Below, in pieces: positions 63,517 to 64,000 of a stretch of DNA of 64,000 nt. The notes beneath the pieces are model-generated. The model had not been told where the DNA came from and made no database searches. It saw only the letters and a list, made by a program, of their open reading frames with translations. The position numbers and the translations under genes were made by a program. Source of the DNA: Sporichthya brevicatena (GTDB taxonomy: Bacteria; Actinomycetota; Actinomycetes; Sporichthyales; Sporichthyaceae); contig NZ_BAAAHE010000025.1 in NCBI RefSeq assembly GCF_039525035.1, positions 1-64,000 on the forward strand, written 5' to 3'. Numbering within the stretch: the first letter of the stretch is position 1; every line of letters begins with the position of its first letter.

Positions 63517-64000
63517 CCGATCACCTCGAGTACCTGCCGCCGCCCGAGCGCCGCCGGGAGGTGGTGACGGCGTCCGAGCTGACCGGCGTCGTCAGCGAGC
63601 TGCTCTCCGCCGGCTTCCGCCTCGCCCTGGTGGCGGCCCACGAGGAGCCGGACGCGTTCCGCGTGGTCCACCTCTTCACCGCCGGCGCCCCGGACCGCCG
63701 GGTCGAGGTGACGCTGTTCACCGACCGGAGTTCGCCGAGCGTGCCCACCCTGGCCGGCGTGTCCTTCCAAGCCGGTCGGTTCGAGCGGGAGATGCGCGAC
63801 CTCTACGGCATCGTCCCCGTGGGCCACCCGTTGGGGCGGCGCATGATCCGGCACGACCACTGGCCCCAGGGCTGGTACCCGATGCGCTCGGACGCCGGGT
63901 CACCGCCGGAGTTCCCGCCGGCCGACGACGAGTTCCCCTTCCTGCGGATCGAAGGGCCGGGGGTCTACGAGATCCCGGTGGGGCCGGTCCACGCCGGTCT
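63513..64000 (+). CDS. Hydrogenase large-subunit-like HycE/HyfG, N-terminal part (cut by window end)
   Basis: The open frame from GTG 63513 runs off the window after 162 codons. Residues about 1-130 are a NuoC-like domain (SFQAGRFEREMRDLYGIVPV, GHPLGRRMIRHDHW). At the very end GPGVYEIPVGPVHAG begins the NuoD/NiFe-large-subunit-like domain. This NuoC-NuoD fusion is the HycE/HyfG layout and matches Rv0087. Whether the four Ni-Fe cysteines are present cannot be seen here, so it is open whether this is a real hydrogenase. Confidence 0.88.
   Translation, partial: MTDHLEYLPPPERRREVVTASELTGVVSELLSAGFRLALVAAHEEPDAFRVVHLFTAGAPDRRVEVTLFTDRSSPSVPTLAGVSFQAGRFEREMRDLYGIVPVGHPLGRRMIRHDHWPQGWYPMRSDAGSPPEFPPADDEFPFLRIEGPGVYEIPVGPVHAG

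Noticed and set aside
57883-64000. Respiratory complex I (nuo) operon
   Set aside because: Subunit order and the small-subunit CNGCE spacing match hyc/hyf hydrogenase-4-like operons, and nuo-specific genes such as nuoE, nuoF, nuoG and nuoI are absent so far.

Overview
The window is about 70% GC, has long ORFs on both strands, many GTG starts and tight ATGA/GTGA stop-start overlaps. Its gene order (rsfS-gpgP, leuS-comEA-comEC-holA-rpsT, lepA-hemW-hrcA-dnaJ-rsmE, HIT-phoH-ybeY-CNNM-deaminase-like-era, leuA-recO-uppS) is the conserved chromosomal core of high-GC Actinobacteria (Streptomyces/Frankia/Sporichthya-like order). No species can be named from sequence alone. No rRNA, tRNA, insertion sequence, prophage or conventional CRISPR array was seen. 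No gene-free stretch exceeds 300 bases; bases 1-57 hold nothing recognisable.

Layout. 58-7629: membrane protein, ribosome silencing factor, glucosylphosphoglycerate phosphatase, a CNNM/HlyC pair, leuS. 7670-14366: a 44-bp perfect palindrome, comEA, two NodB deacetylases, comEC, holA, rpsT. 14578-18652: ATP-grasp/alpha-E/transglutaminase trio and two small coiled-coil paralogues. 18758-21235: QueA-like gene and SDR reductase divergent from soxR, then a second, inverted copy of the palindrome. 21251-29748: ung, lepA, and two drug-efflux-type MFS proteins with fused Ig-like C-terminal domains, controlled by a shared-looking TetR operator. 29812-37324: MOSC protein, hemW, PucR regulator, DUF4870, DUF3097, CIRCE-hrcA-dnaJ, rsmE. 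37537-41503: accessory-looking segment with an AbiEi/DUF559 gene bracketed by two mutually inverted arrays of a 17-bp palindrome at an exact 37-bp period, then a Gmad2-domain membrane protein and SigE-family sigma factor. 41542-48825: hinT, P450, PucR, phoH, ybeY, CNNM, deaminase-like protein, an unlisted 50-aa zinc ribbon, era. 48858-57430: acetyltransferases, TetR/lipase/acyl-CoA dehydrogenase, leucine attenuator and leuA, DinB, recO, uppS. 57468-64000: ArsR-regulated hydrogenase-4-like (hyc/hyf) membrane complex running off the window end.

How the genes work together: most are translation, ribosome maturation, DNA repair/replication and envelope precursor genes in their usual places. Added regulatory modules include CIRCE/HrcA, a leu leader peptide plus attenuator, SoxR with a divergent reductase, a TetR controlling two efflux pumps, and an ArsR-type regulator ahead of a hydrogenase-like complex in the same order as Mycobacterium tuberculosis Rv0081-Rv0087. 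A recurrent TANNNT-like hexamer 6-7 nt before start codons indicates widespread leaderless transcription and was used to pick several starts.

The strongest candidates for something undescribed are the inverted 37-bp palindrome arrays around the DUF559 gene, the duplicated 44-bp palindrome, and the MFS/Ig-like fusions with their common operator.
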